Assembly: GCA_964386865.1 (NCBI GenBank) | Contig: CAYLUN010000004.1 | Span: 1 to 64,000 of the forward strand | Direction of reading: 5' to 3' | DNA length: 64,000 nt | Source of the DNA: CAYLUN01 sp964386865 | Lineage (GTDB): Bacteria > Verrucomicrobiota > Kiritimatiellia > RFP12 > UBA1067 | Shown here: one piece after another, positions 35,688 to 43,354 of the stretch | Position numbering within the stretch: the first letter of the stretch is position 1 | Layout: each line of letters starts with the position of its first letter | The notes under the pieces: model-generated | What the model was told of the DNA's origin: nothing | Seen by the model: the letters and a program-made list of their open reading frames with translations, nothing else | Databases searched by the model: none | Program-made: the position numbers and the translations under genes

Positions 35688-36920
35688 ATGAAGCGGTACG
35701 TCATCAGGCGACTAGCGGAAATGGTGCCGACCACCTTCGGGGTGCTGGTGCTGACGTTTCTGCTTTTCCACGTCGTCGGCGGGTCGCCGGCGGAGGTCGT
35801 GCTCGGCAAGAGCGCCACGGCGGAGTCGCTGGCGGCCTTCGACGCCCGCTACGGCTACGACAAGCCGCTGCTGCTCGGCCGCTGGACGGGAATCCGCGCG
35901 CTGCGTCCGACGCCGGCCGACCGTCTGGAGCGGGGCGCCGACGAGGGCTTGCGCCGCATGCCGCTCGCGTGCCCGCTCCCGGCGGGTGCCTACCGCGTCA
36001 GCGCCGGCCGCGTCCTGCTCGGCCTGCGCGACCTCGCCTCCGGCGCGGAGGACGAGGCGCTGGTGGACGGCCCGGCGCCCCTGACCTTCTCCGTGCGCGA
36101 GGGCTGGAAAGCCGTGTCGCTGCAGGTGGGTGGGGCGCTGCCGCCGACGCTCCAGCTCGAGAAGCGGAACGCGGGCGCGTTCGACTCGCAGTTCATCCGC
36201 TACTGCGCCGACCTCGCGCAAGGGAATTTTGGGGTCTCGTCCGAGTACGGGCTGCCCGTGACGCGCGTGCTGGCGCTCGGCGTGGGGCCGTCGCTCGCGC
36301 TGACGGTGCCGATTCTGGCGGGCGGGACGCTCATCGGCGTCGGGCTGGGCTTGCTGTGCGCGGCTTGGCGCGGCGGAGCCGCCGACCGCGCGGTGCTGGT
36401 GCTCTCGACGCTGCTGATGAGCGTGAACTACGTGGTGTGGGTGCTGGCCGGGCAGTTCCTGCTGGCGTACAAGCTGAGGCTCTTTCCACTCTGGGGGTTC
36501 GAGTCGGCCGCGTATCTGGCGCTGCCGGTGCTTATCGGCATCGTGAGCGGACTGGGCCGCGACATCCGCTTCTTCCGCGCGGCGATCCTCGACGAGGTCT
36601 ACAAGCCCTACGTGCGTACGGCACAGGCCAAGGGGCTGAGCGGCGCCCGCATCATGGTGCGCCACGTCCTGCGCAACAGCCTGATCCCGGTCGTGACGTA
36701 TGTGAGCCTCTCCATCCCGTTCCTGTTCACGGGCAGCCTGATGCTGGAGAGCTTCTTTGGCATACCGGGGCTCGGCAGCGTGAGCCTGAACGCGATCCAT
36801 TCGTCGGACATGGCGGTGGTGCGGGCCGTGGTGATTCTGGGCGCGCTGCTTTACCAGGGCGTGAATTTGCTGACCGACCTGTGCTACGCGTGGCTCGACC
36901 CGCGCGTGCGGCTGGGGTAA
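35688..36920 (+). CDS. DppB/OppB-type ABC transporter permease with enlarged periplasmic loop
   Basis: The protein is 410 aa from ATG 35688 (MKRYVIRRLAEMVPTTFGVL, first membrane helix), compared with about 310-340 for usual DppB proteins. The first helix and SPAEVVLGKSATAE are followed by an extra region of about 110 residues (68-178) before NFGVSSEYGLPVTRVL. The five C-terminal helices and the EAA loop (RTAQAKGLSGARIMVRHVLRNSLIP) are standard. Permeases with long first loops resemble the YejB group. It pairs with the DppC-type gene 56 bp downstream. No substrate-binding protein or ATPase is in the window. Confidence 0.88.
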   Translation: MKRYVIRRLAEMVPTTFGVLVLTFLLFHVVGGSPAEVVLGKSATAESLAAFDARYGYDKPLLLGRWTGIRALRPTPADRLERGADEGLRRMPLACPLPAGAYRVSAGRVLLGLRDLASGAEDEALVDGPAPLTFSVREGWKAVSLQVGGALPPTLQLEKRNAGAFDSQFIRYCADLAQGNFGVSSEYGLPVTRVLALGVGPSLALTVPILAGGTLIGVGLGLLCAAWRGGAADRAVLVLSTLLMSVNYVVWVLAGQFLLAYKLRLFPLWGFESAAYLALPVLIGIVSGLGRDIRFFRAAILDEVYKPYVRTAQAKGLSGARIMVRHVLRNSLIPVVTYVSLSIPFLFTGSLMLESFFGIPGLGSVSLNAIHSSDMAVVRAVVILGALLYQGVNLLTDLCYAWLDPRVRLG

Positions 36921-36976
36921 GCGTGTCAGGTTTTGGCCTGCGCGGAAAGCGGAGGAGATGAGCGTTGTGAGGGAGC

Positions 36977-37900
36977 GTGCGAATCGTGGCGAGTGAGCGG
37001 AACATCCTTCGGCGGCTGTGGCGGCGGTGGGACACGCGGCTGTGTCTCGCCGTCATCGCCGCCTACTGCTGTCTGGCCGCCTACGGCGAAATCGTGTACC
37101 AGGCGGCCAAGGCGACGGACCGGACGCCGTCGTACAACCAGGTGCACGAGGACTACCGGTACCTGCCTCCTGCCTTCGTGCGCGTGTGCTCCGGCGCGCC
37201 GCGGCCCGCCGGTCAGCCGCTCTATCCGCTCGGCAGCGACAATCTCGGGCGCGATGTGGCCGTGCGCCTGGTGCAGGGCGCGCGTATCGCGTTCCACGTG
37301 GGCATCGTCACGTCGCTGATCGCGATCCCGCTGGGCGTGCTTCTGGGCTGCCTCGGCGGCTACTTCGGCGGCCGCGCCGACAGCCTCGTGATCTGGCTGT
37401 GCGCGACGGTCGCGTCGATGCCGGGACTGCTCTTCATTCTGGCCATCGCGATGGTGGTGGGGCAGGGGCTCCTGGGCGTCTACCTGGGCATCGGCCTCAC
37501 CACGTGGGTGGGCGTATGCCGCAATGTGAGGGCCGAAGTCCTGAAGCACCGCGGACGCGCCTATGTGCAGGCCGCGCAGGTGCTCGGATACGGCCACGCC
37601 CGCATCATGTTCCGGCATATTTTGCCCAATGTGGCGCACATCGTCCTGATCGCGTTCTCAATCCGCTTTCCCGCGTCGGTCGCCACGGAGGTCTTCATCA
37701 GCTTCCTCGGCATCGGCGTTCAGGGCGAGCCCTCGTGGGGCATCATGATCAACAACGCGCGGCTCCGGCTGTGGCAGGGCGTGTGGTGGGAGATGACCTT
37801 CGTGACGCTGGCGATCTTCGCGCTGGTGCTGGCGTTCAACCACCTGGCGGATGCGCTGCGCGACTTGCTCGACCCTGCGCTGCGGACCGAGAGCGGATAG
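36977..37900 (+). CDS. DppC/OppC-type ABC transporter permease
   Basis: The protein is 307 aa if the GTG at 36977 is used. GTG 36986 has better spacing from the GGGAG site, so the start is uncertain by three codons. N-terminal helix LAVIAAYCCLAAYG, OppC motif PLGSDNLGRDVAVRLVQGARIAF, then five helices. The EAA loop is YVQAAQVLGYGHARIMFRHILPN, and EVFISFLGIGVQGEPSWG is the DppC-type C-terminal signature. It should form a heterodimeric channel with the preceding permease for import of oligopeptides or similar solutes. The next gene starts after a heptamer array. Confidence 0.9.
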   Translation: MRIVASERNILRRLWRRWDTRLCLAVIAAYCCLAAYGEIVYQAAKATDRTPSYNQVHEDYRYLPPAFVRVCSGAPRPAGQPLYPLGSDNLGRDVAVRLVQGARIAFHVGIVTSLIAIPLGVLLGCLGGYFGGRADSLVIWLCATVASMPGLLFILAIAMVVGQGLLGVYLGIGLTTWVGVCRNVRAEVLKHRGRAYVQAAQVLGYGHARIMFRHILPNVAHIVLIAFSIRFPASVATEVFISFLGIGVQGEPSWGIMINNARLRLWQGVWWEMTFVTLAIFALVLAFNHLADALRDLLDPALRTESG

Positions 37901-37901
37901 T

Positions 37902-37971
37902 GGTCGGAGGTCAGAGGTCAGAGGTCGGAGGGCGGAGGGCGGAGGGCGGAGGTCGGAGGTCAGAGGTCGGA
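37902..37971. repeat. Heptamer array between the DppC-type gene and the KamA-like gene
   Basis: Ten 7-bp units: GGTCGGA, GGTCAGA twice, GGTCGGA, GGGCGGA three times, GGTCGGA, GGTCAGA, GGTCGGA. It starts 2 bp after the permease stop codon. The following GGGGGAG at 37972-37978 serves as ribosome site for the KamA-like gene, so the array supplies or mimics it. Confidence 0.93.
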
Positions 37972-37985
37972 GGGGGAGTGAAGTC

Positions 37986-38966
37986 GTGAGCGGAGAGTGG
38001 GACGATTGGCGGTGGCAGATGCGGCGCGCGGTGACGGGGACGTCCGACGCGTTGCGTGTGTTTGGCGTCGACGCGGAGACGGCCGGGCGGGTGCAGGCGC
38101 GGTACCCCGTCGTGATTTCGCCCTACGCGCTGTCGCTGCTCAGGCGCGGTGAGCCGCTCGACCCGCTGAGCCGGCAGGCGCTGCCGTCGCTGGCTGAGCT
38201 GAGGGCCGAGCCCGGCGCGGTCGCCGACCCCTTCGCGGAGAAGGGCGGGGCGGCGTGTTGCCACGGGCTCAAGCAGCGGTTCCCGGACCGCGTGCTCGTG
38301 ATGGCGCACGACCGGTGCGCGATGGCCTGCCGCCACTGCACGCGCAAGGGCTTGCTGAAAGGCGCGGACGTGGTCCGCACGCCGGCCCAGCTCGGCGCGG
38401 CGGTGGCCTGGGTGGAGGCACACTCCGCCGTGCGCGAGGTGCTGCTGTCCGGCGGCGACCCGCTCCTGCTCTCGGACGCCCGTTTGATGGCGTTCGTTCG
38501 CGCGTTCGCGCGGCTGCCGCAGATCGACGCGGTGCGGATCGGCACGCGCATGCCGGCCACGCTGCCGATGCGGATCACCGGCGCGTTGGCCCGCAAATTG
38601 GGCGCGTGCAAGAAGGTCTGGGTCAACACGCAGTTCAACCACGCGCGGGAGCTGACGCCCGAGGCCGTGGCGGCTTGCGCGCGGCTGGTGGACGCCGGCG
38701 TGCCGGTCTCGAACCAGAGCGTGCTGCTGAAAGGCGTCAACGATTCGGTCGGGGCGCTCTTCGACCTCTGCTCGGCGCTGCAGCGGGCTCGCGTGCGGCC
38801 CTACTACGTGTTCCTGTGCGACCCCGTCGCCGGCATCGGCCACTTCCGGGTGCCGGTCAGCCGGGCGCGAGCTATCGAGCGCGAGCTGGCCTGCCGCCTC
38901 GGAGGCCTGGCTCTGCCGCGCTTTGTGCGGGACGTGCCCGGCGCGCCCTGCAAGCAGCCGATCTGA
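37986..38966 (+). CDS. KamA-family radical SAM protein (EpmB / lysine 2,3-aminomutase-like)
   Basis: The protein is 326 aa from GTG 37986, which has GGGGGAG 7 nt upstream; ATG codons upstream lie in the heptamer array frame. Radical SAM cluster CxxxCxxC is C111, C115, C118 (CAMACRHC). LLSGGDPLLL follows, as in KamA enzymes. The C-terminal CKQPI keeps a Lys (K323) at the place of the PLP-binding Lys. The length suits EpmB, which makes (R)-beta-lysine for EF-P modification, better than the 400-residue catabolic KamA. No epmA or efp gene is in the window, so the substrate is not settled. Confidence 0.85.
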   Translation: MSGEWDDWRWQMRRAVTGTSDALRVFGVDAETAGRVQARYPVVISPYALSLLRRGEPLDPLSRQALPSLAELRAEPGAVADPFAEKGGAACCHGLKQRFPDRVLVMAHDRCAMACRHCTRKGLLKGADVVRTPAQLGAAVAWVEAHSAVREVLLSGGDPLLLSDARLMAFVRAFARLPQIDAVRIGTRMPATLPMRITGALARKLGACKKVWVNTQFNHARELTPEAVAACARLVDAGVPVSNQSVLLKGVNDSVGALFDLCSALQRARVRPYYVFLCDPVAGIGHFRVPVSRARAIERELACRLGGLALPRFVRDVPGAPCKQPI

Positions 38967-39028
38967 GCGCGGCGTTTGACCCTGCTTCAAGTAAGGTGTG
39001 CGGCGCCGTGTCTGTCAGGCAATACTGA

Positions 39029-39057
39029 TTGCAGAACCGAGCAAGGTCTTGTAAGAT
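39029..39057 (+). promoter_or_regulatory. Possible promoter of the acyl cassette
   Basis: TTGCAG (39029-39034), 17 bp, TAAGAT (39052-39057), about 120 bp before the first gene of the acyl cassette. The match is modest; it is the best candidate in the 212-bp spacer. Confidence 0.35.
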
Positions 39058-39178
39058 GCTCACACAATCAAAGAGCGTGTCTTGTCGGCTGGCGACCCAA
39101 GCGCGGAGCGTGGCCGCTCAGTCTGTAGCCAAGGCTCTGGACAGCGCGCCAAGCCGCAGGTAGCATGCGGGGTGAATC

Positions 39179-40186
39179 ATGCATAGTTCTATCACAAAGA
39201 TCGCCTACTATCTTCCGGAGCGCGTGTTGTCCAATGACGAGCTTGCTCTTCTGTACCCGGCCTGGACGGCGGACAAGATCTTTGACAAGACCGGGATACG
39301 GCAGCGCCATGTTTGCGCGGACGGCGAGACGGCCCTTGATTTGGCCGAACGCGCGTGCCGGAAGCTCGTTGATGAGCTGAGTCTCGATGCGGGATCTGTC
39401 GATTTCCTTCTGCTATGTACTCAGTCGCCCGACTACTTTCTCCCAACCTCGGCGTGCATGTTGCAGAATCGCCTGGGGCTGCCCAAGACCTGCGGGGCCC
39501 TGGACTACAATTTGGGGTGCTCGGGGTACGTGTATGGGCTGAGCCTGGCCAAGGGTCTCATTGCCGGCGGTATCGCCCGGCGCGTGTTGTTGGTGACGGC
39601 GGAGACATACTCCAAGCATATTCATGCGATGGATAAGAGTGTCCGCACCATTTTTGGCGATGGGGCGGCCGCCTCGTTGATTGATGCGGCTGAACAGGAC
39701 GGCCTTGGGCAGTTCGTCTTGGGAACAGACGGGGCCGGATATCAAACTATTATCGTCCCCACCGGCGCCATGCGTCAGGCACGCTCGGCAGAAACAGGCA
39801 AGGAAGAAACGGATGATTCGGGTAACATTCGTGCGCGCGACAATCTCTTTATGGATGGGCCCGACGTCTTCAACTTCACGTTGGACGTGGTGCCGGAGAC
39901 GGTGAGCCGCGTGTTGGAAAAGAATCACATGTCGACAGATGACGTCGACCTGTTCGTTTTTCATCAGGCCAACCTCTTCATGTTGAACACGCTTCGCAAA
40001 GCGCTGGGTTTGCCGAAGGAGAAGTTCGTGGTGAACATGGCGGATATTGGGAACACGGTTTCGTCGACGATTCCCATCGCGCTGGCGCGGGCTGAGGCTG
40101 ACGGAACCCTCAGGCGAGGCATGAAGGTGATGCTCGTCGGATTTGGCGTTGGCCTTTCGTGGGGCGCGACAATCATAACTTGGTGA
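39179..40186 (+). CDS. Ketoacyl-ACP synthase III (FabH-like)
   Basis: The protein is 335 aa. The thiolase-fold catalytic triad is C114 (NLGCSGYVYGL), H262 (FHQAN) and N292 (DIGNTVSST), in FabH spacing. The phosphopantetheine/CoA tunnel region includes KTGIRQRHV, as in KAS III proteins. It would condense an acyl-CoA starter with malonyl-ACP. Its company (dedicated ACP, FabG-like reductase, acyltransferase fusion) suggests a specialised short-chain product rather than housekeeping lipid synthesis. It is the first gene of a four-gene operon whose base composition looks less GC-rich than both neighbours, which suggests transfer. Confidence 0.9.
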   Translation: MHSSITKIAYYLPERVLSNDELALLYPAWTADKIFDKTGIRQRHVCADGETALDLAERACRKLVDELSLDAGSVDFLLLCTQSPDYFLPTSACMLQNRLGLPKTCGALDYNLGCSGYVYGLSLAKGLIAGGIARRVLLVTAETYSKHIHAMDKSVRTIFGDGAAASLIDAAEQDGLGQFVLGTDGAGYQTIIVPTGAMRQARSAETGKEETDDSGNIRARDNLFMDGPDVFNFTLDVVPETVSRVLEKNHMSTDDVDLFVFHQANLFMLNTLRKALGLPKEKFVVNMADIGNTVSSTIPIALARAEADGTLRRGMKVMLVGFGVGLSWGATIITW

Positions 40187-40203
40187 AACAAGGAGCAACA
40201 GAA

Positions 40204-40413
40204 ATGACTCAGGAAGAGAAGCTGAAAGAGGTGGCGGAGCTGTTCGAAGAAGAGGGTGTTACGCCGGAAACGGCGCTCGACACCTTGCGGTGGGATTCCA
40301 TGTCGATGCTGTCGGTGATCGCCTTGGTAAAAGCCAAGTTCAATCGACGCCTGTCAGGGACGGAGCTGCGCGACATGGAAACAGTTCAAGATATTCTGAA
40401 CGTCATGAGCTGA
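40204..40413 (+). CDS. Free-standing acyl carrier protein
   Basis: The protein is 69 aa from ATG 40204 with AGGAG 8 nt upstream, 17 bp after the KAS III stop. The four-helix ACP pattern is visible, with the phosphopantetheine site S32 in WDSMSML (a DSM variant of DSL). Helix II follows as SVIALVKAKFN. The acidic N-terminal helix is EEKLKEVAELFEEEG. It resembles the small ACPs of O-antigen, capsule or secondary-metabolite clusters more than FabF-type housekeeping AcpP, which usually has DSLD. It would carry the acyl chain made by the KAS III and reductase. Confidence 0.85.
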   Translation: MTQEEKLKEVAELFEEEGVTPETALDTLRWDSMSMLSVIALVKAKFNRRLSGTELRDMETVQDILNVMS

Positions 40414-40463
40414 AAGAGCCTCTGCGGCCTGCCGGCGGCGGCTTACGTAACGAGGAGTCCCCC

Positions 40464-41222
40464 GTGAACATGAACCCGATGGAGTTGACGGATAGGCGCA
40501 TCATCATCACGGGGGCTTCCTCTGGCATAGGCCGCGCGTGTTCGGTCTTGGCTTCGCAGCTGGGGGCTTCGTGCGTGTTGGTGGCGCGGAGCGAAGAGAA
40601 ACTGCGGGAAACCTTGGGATGTTTGGCGCCAGGAGATCACGACGTCATATCCTGTGACCTCTCCAGATTGGAGGCGGTTGCGCCGCTGTTCGACCAGATA
40701 GGCCGCAAGGGGAAGGTGTCGGGGCTGGTTCATTCTGCCGGCGTTCGATCCGCCGCGCCGATCGCCTATCAGTCGATCGAAGACATGCAGACGGCGATGA
40801 CGGTGAACTACTTCTCTTTCTTGGAGCTGATGAAGTTCTTTTCCAAGAAGCGGTACTGTGAAGGCGGCTCAGTTGTCGCGGTTTCGTCTGTTGCGGCTGC
40901 GGCTGGATGGCGGGGGGTGTCGCTGTATTCGGGGACGAAAGGCGCCTTGTCTGCGTCGGTTCGGGCCTTGGCCATGGAGCTGGTGTCAAAGGGGATACGC
41001 GTCAATGCCGTTCAGCCGGGAAGTATTAAAACGCCGCTGTTTGACACCGTTGAGGGCGAGCTGTCATCCGACTATCAGCAGCTCGAATTGATGAAAATGC
41101 AGCCGCTTGGACTGGGGGATCCCATGGATGTCGCTCATGCGGTCTGCTTTCTTCTGAGCAACGCAGCACGGTTTATCACGGGCACGAACCTGGTGGTGGA
41201 TGGCGGATATCTGGCGCAATGA
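40464..41222 (+). CDS. Short-chain dehydrogenase, FabG-like 3-oxoacyl-ACP reductase
   Basis: The protein is 252 aa from GTG 40464, which has GAGGAG 6 nt upstream; ATG 40470 is an alternative. NAD(P) motif TGASSGIG is at 16-23. The catalytic tetrad is N115, S142, Y155 and K159 (YSGTK). The C-terminal GTNLVVDGGY is the classical SDR end. It is closest in pattern to FabG, so reduction of a 3-ketoacyl-ACP from the upstream synthase to a 3-hydroxyacyl-ACP is the likely step. It lies 50 bp after the ACP and 9 bp before the fusion gene. Confidence 0.88.
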   Translation: MNMNPMELTDRRIIITGASSGIGRACSVLASQLGASCVLVARSEEKLRETLGCLAPGDHDVISCDLSRLEAVAPLFDQIGRKGKVSGLVHSAGVRSAAPIAYQSIEDMQTAMTVNYFSFLELMKFFSKKRYCEGGSVVAVSSVAAAAGWRGVSLYSGTKGALSASVRALAMELVSKGIRVNAVQPGSIKTPLFDTVEGELSSDYQQLELMKMQPLGLGDPMDVAHAVCFLLSNAARFITGTNLVVDGGYLAQ

Positions 41223-41231
41223 TGGGGCTCC

Positions 41232-43049
41232 ATGATAATTGACGTAAAAGAGAAGCGGGACTGCTGTGGGTGCTGTGCGTGCGTGGACAGTTGCCCCGGC
41301 CGGGCCATCTCTCTGAAAGCGGATCGCGAAGGCTTTTGGTATCCGGTCGTCGATGAGGCTTTGTGCAAGGCGTGTGGGCTCTGCGGGCAAACATGTCCGA
41401 TGTGCCATCGTGCTGAGATCAAGAAGAACGAGTTTGACCAGCCCCGCTGCTTGGTGGCGGTTCATAAGAATTTGGAAGTCCGCTTCGACAGCTCGTCGGG
41501 CGGCCTCTTCTCGGCGCTCGCCTCGCTGATTTATCGCCGGGGCGGGTATGTGGGCGGGGCTGTCTTCAATGATGATTTCTCGGTCAGCCACTTTATTTCG
41601 AACGACAAGAAAGATCTGAAGCGGCTGCGAGGCGCGAAGCACCTTCAAAGCCGCGCGGATGGGTTCTATGTGGCTGTGCGCGATCTAGTAAACAGGGGCG
41701 AATGGGTGCTTGTGTGCGGCGCGCCCTGTCAGATGGCTGCCCTGAGGCTCTTTCTCGGCAAGGCCTATGAGCGGCTGCTCATCCTCGATTTCGACTGCGG
41801 CGGCATGTGTTCGCCCAAGGTGTTTCGAAAGTACCTTGAGCACCTTGAAGGCCAGTTTCATGCGAAGGCCGTCTATTTCAAAGCGATGAACAAGGAGCTG
41901 GGCTGGCGGAAGCTCACATCAAAAGTGGTCTTTGACGATGGGCAGACGCTCTATGACACAAAAGACACAAGCTTGTTTACGCAGGGATATAGCCACACGC
42001 GAGCCTTTTTCCGGCCGTCCTGCTACGCGTGCGCATTCAAAGGGTTTCCGCGTGTCGCGGACATCACGCTCGCCGACTTTCACGGGTCGAAGAAGGCGGC
42101 CGGCTCCGAGCTTGACCATGATTTGGGCACGTCGTTGGTCTTGCTGAATAACCAGAAAGCCGTGGGCATTTTTGGTCAGCTGGAAAATGCGGTTCTGGCG
42201 GAAGAGGCTCCGCTCGAACGTGCGCTGAGCGGTAACCCGGCGCTTCTGAAGCCGCCGGAAGCTCCAACGGTTGACCGGGAGGCGTTCTATGCGAGCCTGG
42301 ACGCATCCTCGTTTGCTGCGGTTGCCCAGCAGTTCTTTGGCCCGAGCGGGCTGCGGGGCGGACGGGCAAGGCGGATACGGGTGTGGTGGCGCCGCGTGCG
42401 CCACAATGCCGTGGCGGTTAGGCGGCTCGCGGGTTTTCGCTTGCGGCCGCTGCTCCAGACGCTTCGCTACAATTCGATTTCCGCTTTGATCAAGGGGCGC
42501 GGGCTCTTGATTCCCAGGCGGTCGTGTGTGCTGCATATCCAGAAGAAGGCGCGCCTACAGCTGGACGCCAACCTGTTGCTTGGCGTCTCGCATATGGCGG
42601 GAAGTTCGCTGGAGACGCGGCTGTTCGTTGAAAATGGCGCCTCGCTGACCGTCAAGGCGGAGACCGTGGTTGGCTATGGCTCCGATATCGAGGTTTTCAA
42701 AGGCGCGTCGCTGGTCTTCAATGGCTGCGCGTCCAATATTGGGCTGACGCTCATTTGTGGTGAGAGCATCGCGTTCGGCCGCGATGTCCGAATCGGGCGG
42801 AACGTAACGATCCGCGACACCAATGGCGGGCATTATCTGTCTATCTCCGGATATCGGAACACAAAGCCGGTTGAGGTCGGCGAGCACGCCTGGCTGTGCG
42901 AGGGCTGCACGATTATGCCGGGGGTTAAGGTCGGCGTCGGCGCGATTGTCGGGGCCAAGGCGGTTGTGTTTAAGAACGTTCCGGCCCACTCGCTGGTTCT
43001 GGGTAATCCGGCGGAGGTTGTTCTGCAGGATGTGTATTGGAAGTATTAG
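41232..43049 (+). CDS. Fusion: 2[4Fe-4S] ferredoxin + FrhB-like + left-handed beta-helix acyltransferase
   Basis: The protein is 605 aa. Two ferredoxin clusters come first: C11, C14, C17, C21 and C45, C48, C51, C55, each ending CP. Residues about 70-340 match coenzyme F420 hydrogenase/dehydrogenase beta-subunit-like proteins (FDSSSGGLFSALASLI, CGAPCQMAALRLFL, FKGFPRVADITLADFHG), the type common in polysaccharide clusters. After a basic linker (FGPSGLRGGRARRIRVWW), residues about 425-605 are a hexapeptide-repeat acyltransferase (GRDVRIGRNVTIRD, likely catalytic His in DTNGGH, then GEHAWLCEGCTIMPGVKVGVG and GNPAEVV). Such acyltransferases modify sugars. A single chain joining electron transfer and acyl transfer is unusual. 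Last gene of the cassette. Confidence 0.85.
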   Translation: MIIDVKEKRDCCGCCACVDSCPGRAISLKADREGFWYPVVDEALCKACGLCGQTCPMCHRAEIKKNEFDQPRCLVAVHKNLEVRFDSSSGGLFSALASLIYRRGGYVGGAVFNDDFSVSHFISNDKKDLKRLRGAKHLQSRADGFYVAVRDLVNRGEWVLVCGAPCQMAALRLFLGKAYERLLILDFDCGGMCSPKVFRKYLEHLEGQFHAKAVYFKAMNKELGWRKLTSKVVFDDGQTLYDTKDTSLFTQGYSHTRAFFRPSCYACAFKGFPRVADITLADFHGSKKAAGSELDHDLGTSLVLLNNQKAVGIFGQLENAVLAEEAPLERALSGNPALLKPPEAPTVDREAFYASLDASSFAAVAQQFFGPSGLRGGRARRIRVWWRRVRHNAVAVRRLAGFRLRPLLQTLRYNSISALIKGRGLLIPRRSCVLHIQKKARLQLDANLLLGVSHMAGSSLETRLFVENGASLTVKAETVVGYGSDIEVFKGASLVFNGCASNIGLTLICGESIAFGRDVRIGRNVTIRDTNGGHYLSISGYRNTKPVEVGEHAWLCEGCTIMPGVKVGVGAIVGAKAVVFKNVPAHSLVLGNPAEVVLQDVYWKY

Positions 43050-43194
43050 CGGCGGGCGCGGCGAGCGGAGACGGTGAGTTCTTTGTGACCGGCCTGTGCG
43101 GAGAAACAGGCACGGTCGCTCGCCGCGACCCGAAGAGCGGTGAAAACCGGCGCTTGTCGGCGCGGGCGGGAATGGGGTATCATCCGTCCCAACT

Positions 43195-43282
43195 GCCATC
43201 GGGGTGCCGTGGGCGCGAGCGACCGGCTGAGAGAAAACCCGTTGAACCTGATCCGGATCATACCGGCGCGAGGGAAGTGGTC
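43195..43282 (+). promoter_or_regulatory. TPP riboswitch (THI element)
   Basis: The conserved elements GGGGTGC, GGCTGAGA, ACCCGTTGAACCTGATC and the GGATCATACCGGCG...AGGGAAG segments are all present in order. It sits in the 305-bp spacer before thiD-thiC and is followed within 20 nt by an intrinsic terminator, so thiamin diphosphate probably causes premature termination. Confidence 0.95.
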
Positions 43283-43300
43283 TGTCGCGCAATTGTTTGA

Positions 43301-43337
43301 AGCGGAGCCGGAGCGGGCTCCGCTTTTTGTTTTTTGG
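43301..43337 (+). terminator. Riboswitch-controlled terminator
   Basis: AGCGGAGCC (43301-43309) pairs with GGCTCCGCT (43316-43324), loop of 6, then a T-rich run to 43335. It lies directly after the TPP aptamer and before thiD. Confidence 0.93.
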
Positions 43338-43354
43338 AATGATGGAGCACTGAA

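Noticed and set aside
35688..37900. Complete oligopeptide ABC transporter
   Set aside because: Only the two permeases are present; no binding protein or ATPase gene lies within the window on either side.
37986..38966. Catabolic lysine 2,3-aminomutase
   Set aside because: Length and context do not support it: about 90 residues shorter than the catabolic enzyme and no lysine fermentation genes nearby. EpmB-like function is left as the preferred reading without a gene symbol.
41232..42260. True F420-reducing hydrogenase subunit
   Set aside because: No other hydrogenase subunits or F420 genes are near; FrhB-like proteins are frequent in surface polysaccharide clusters, and the fusion to an acyltransferase supports that context.
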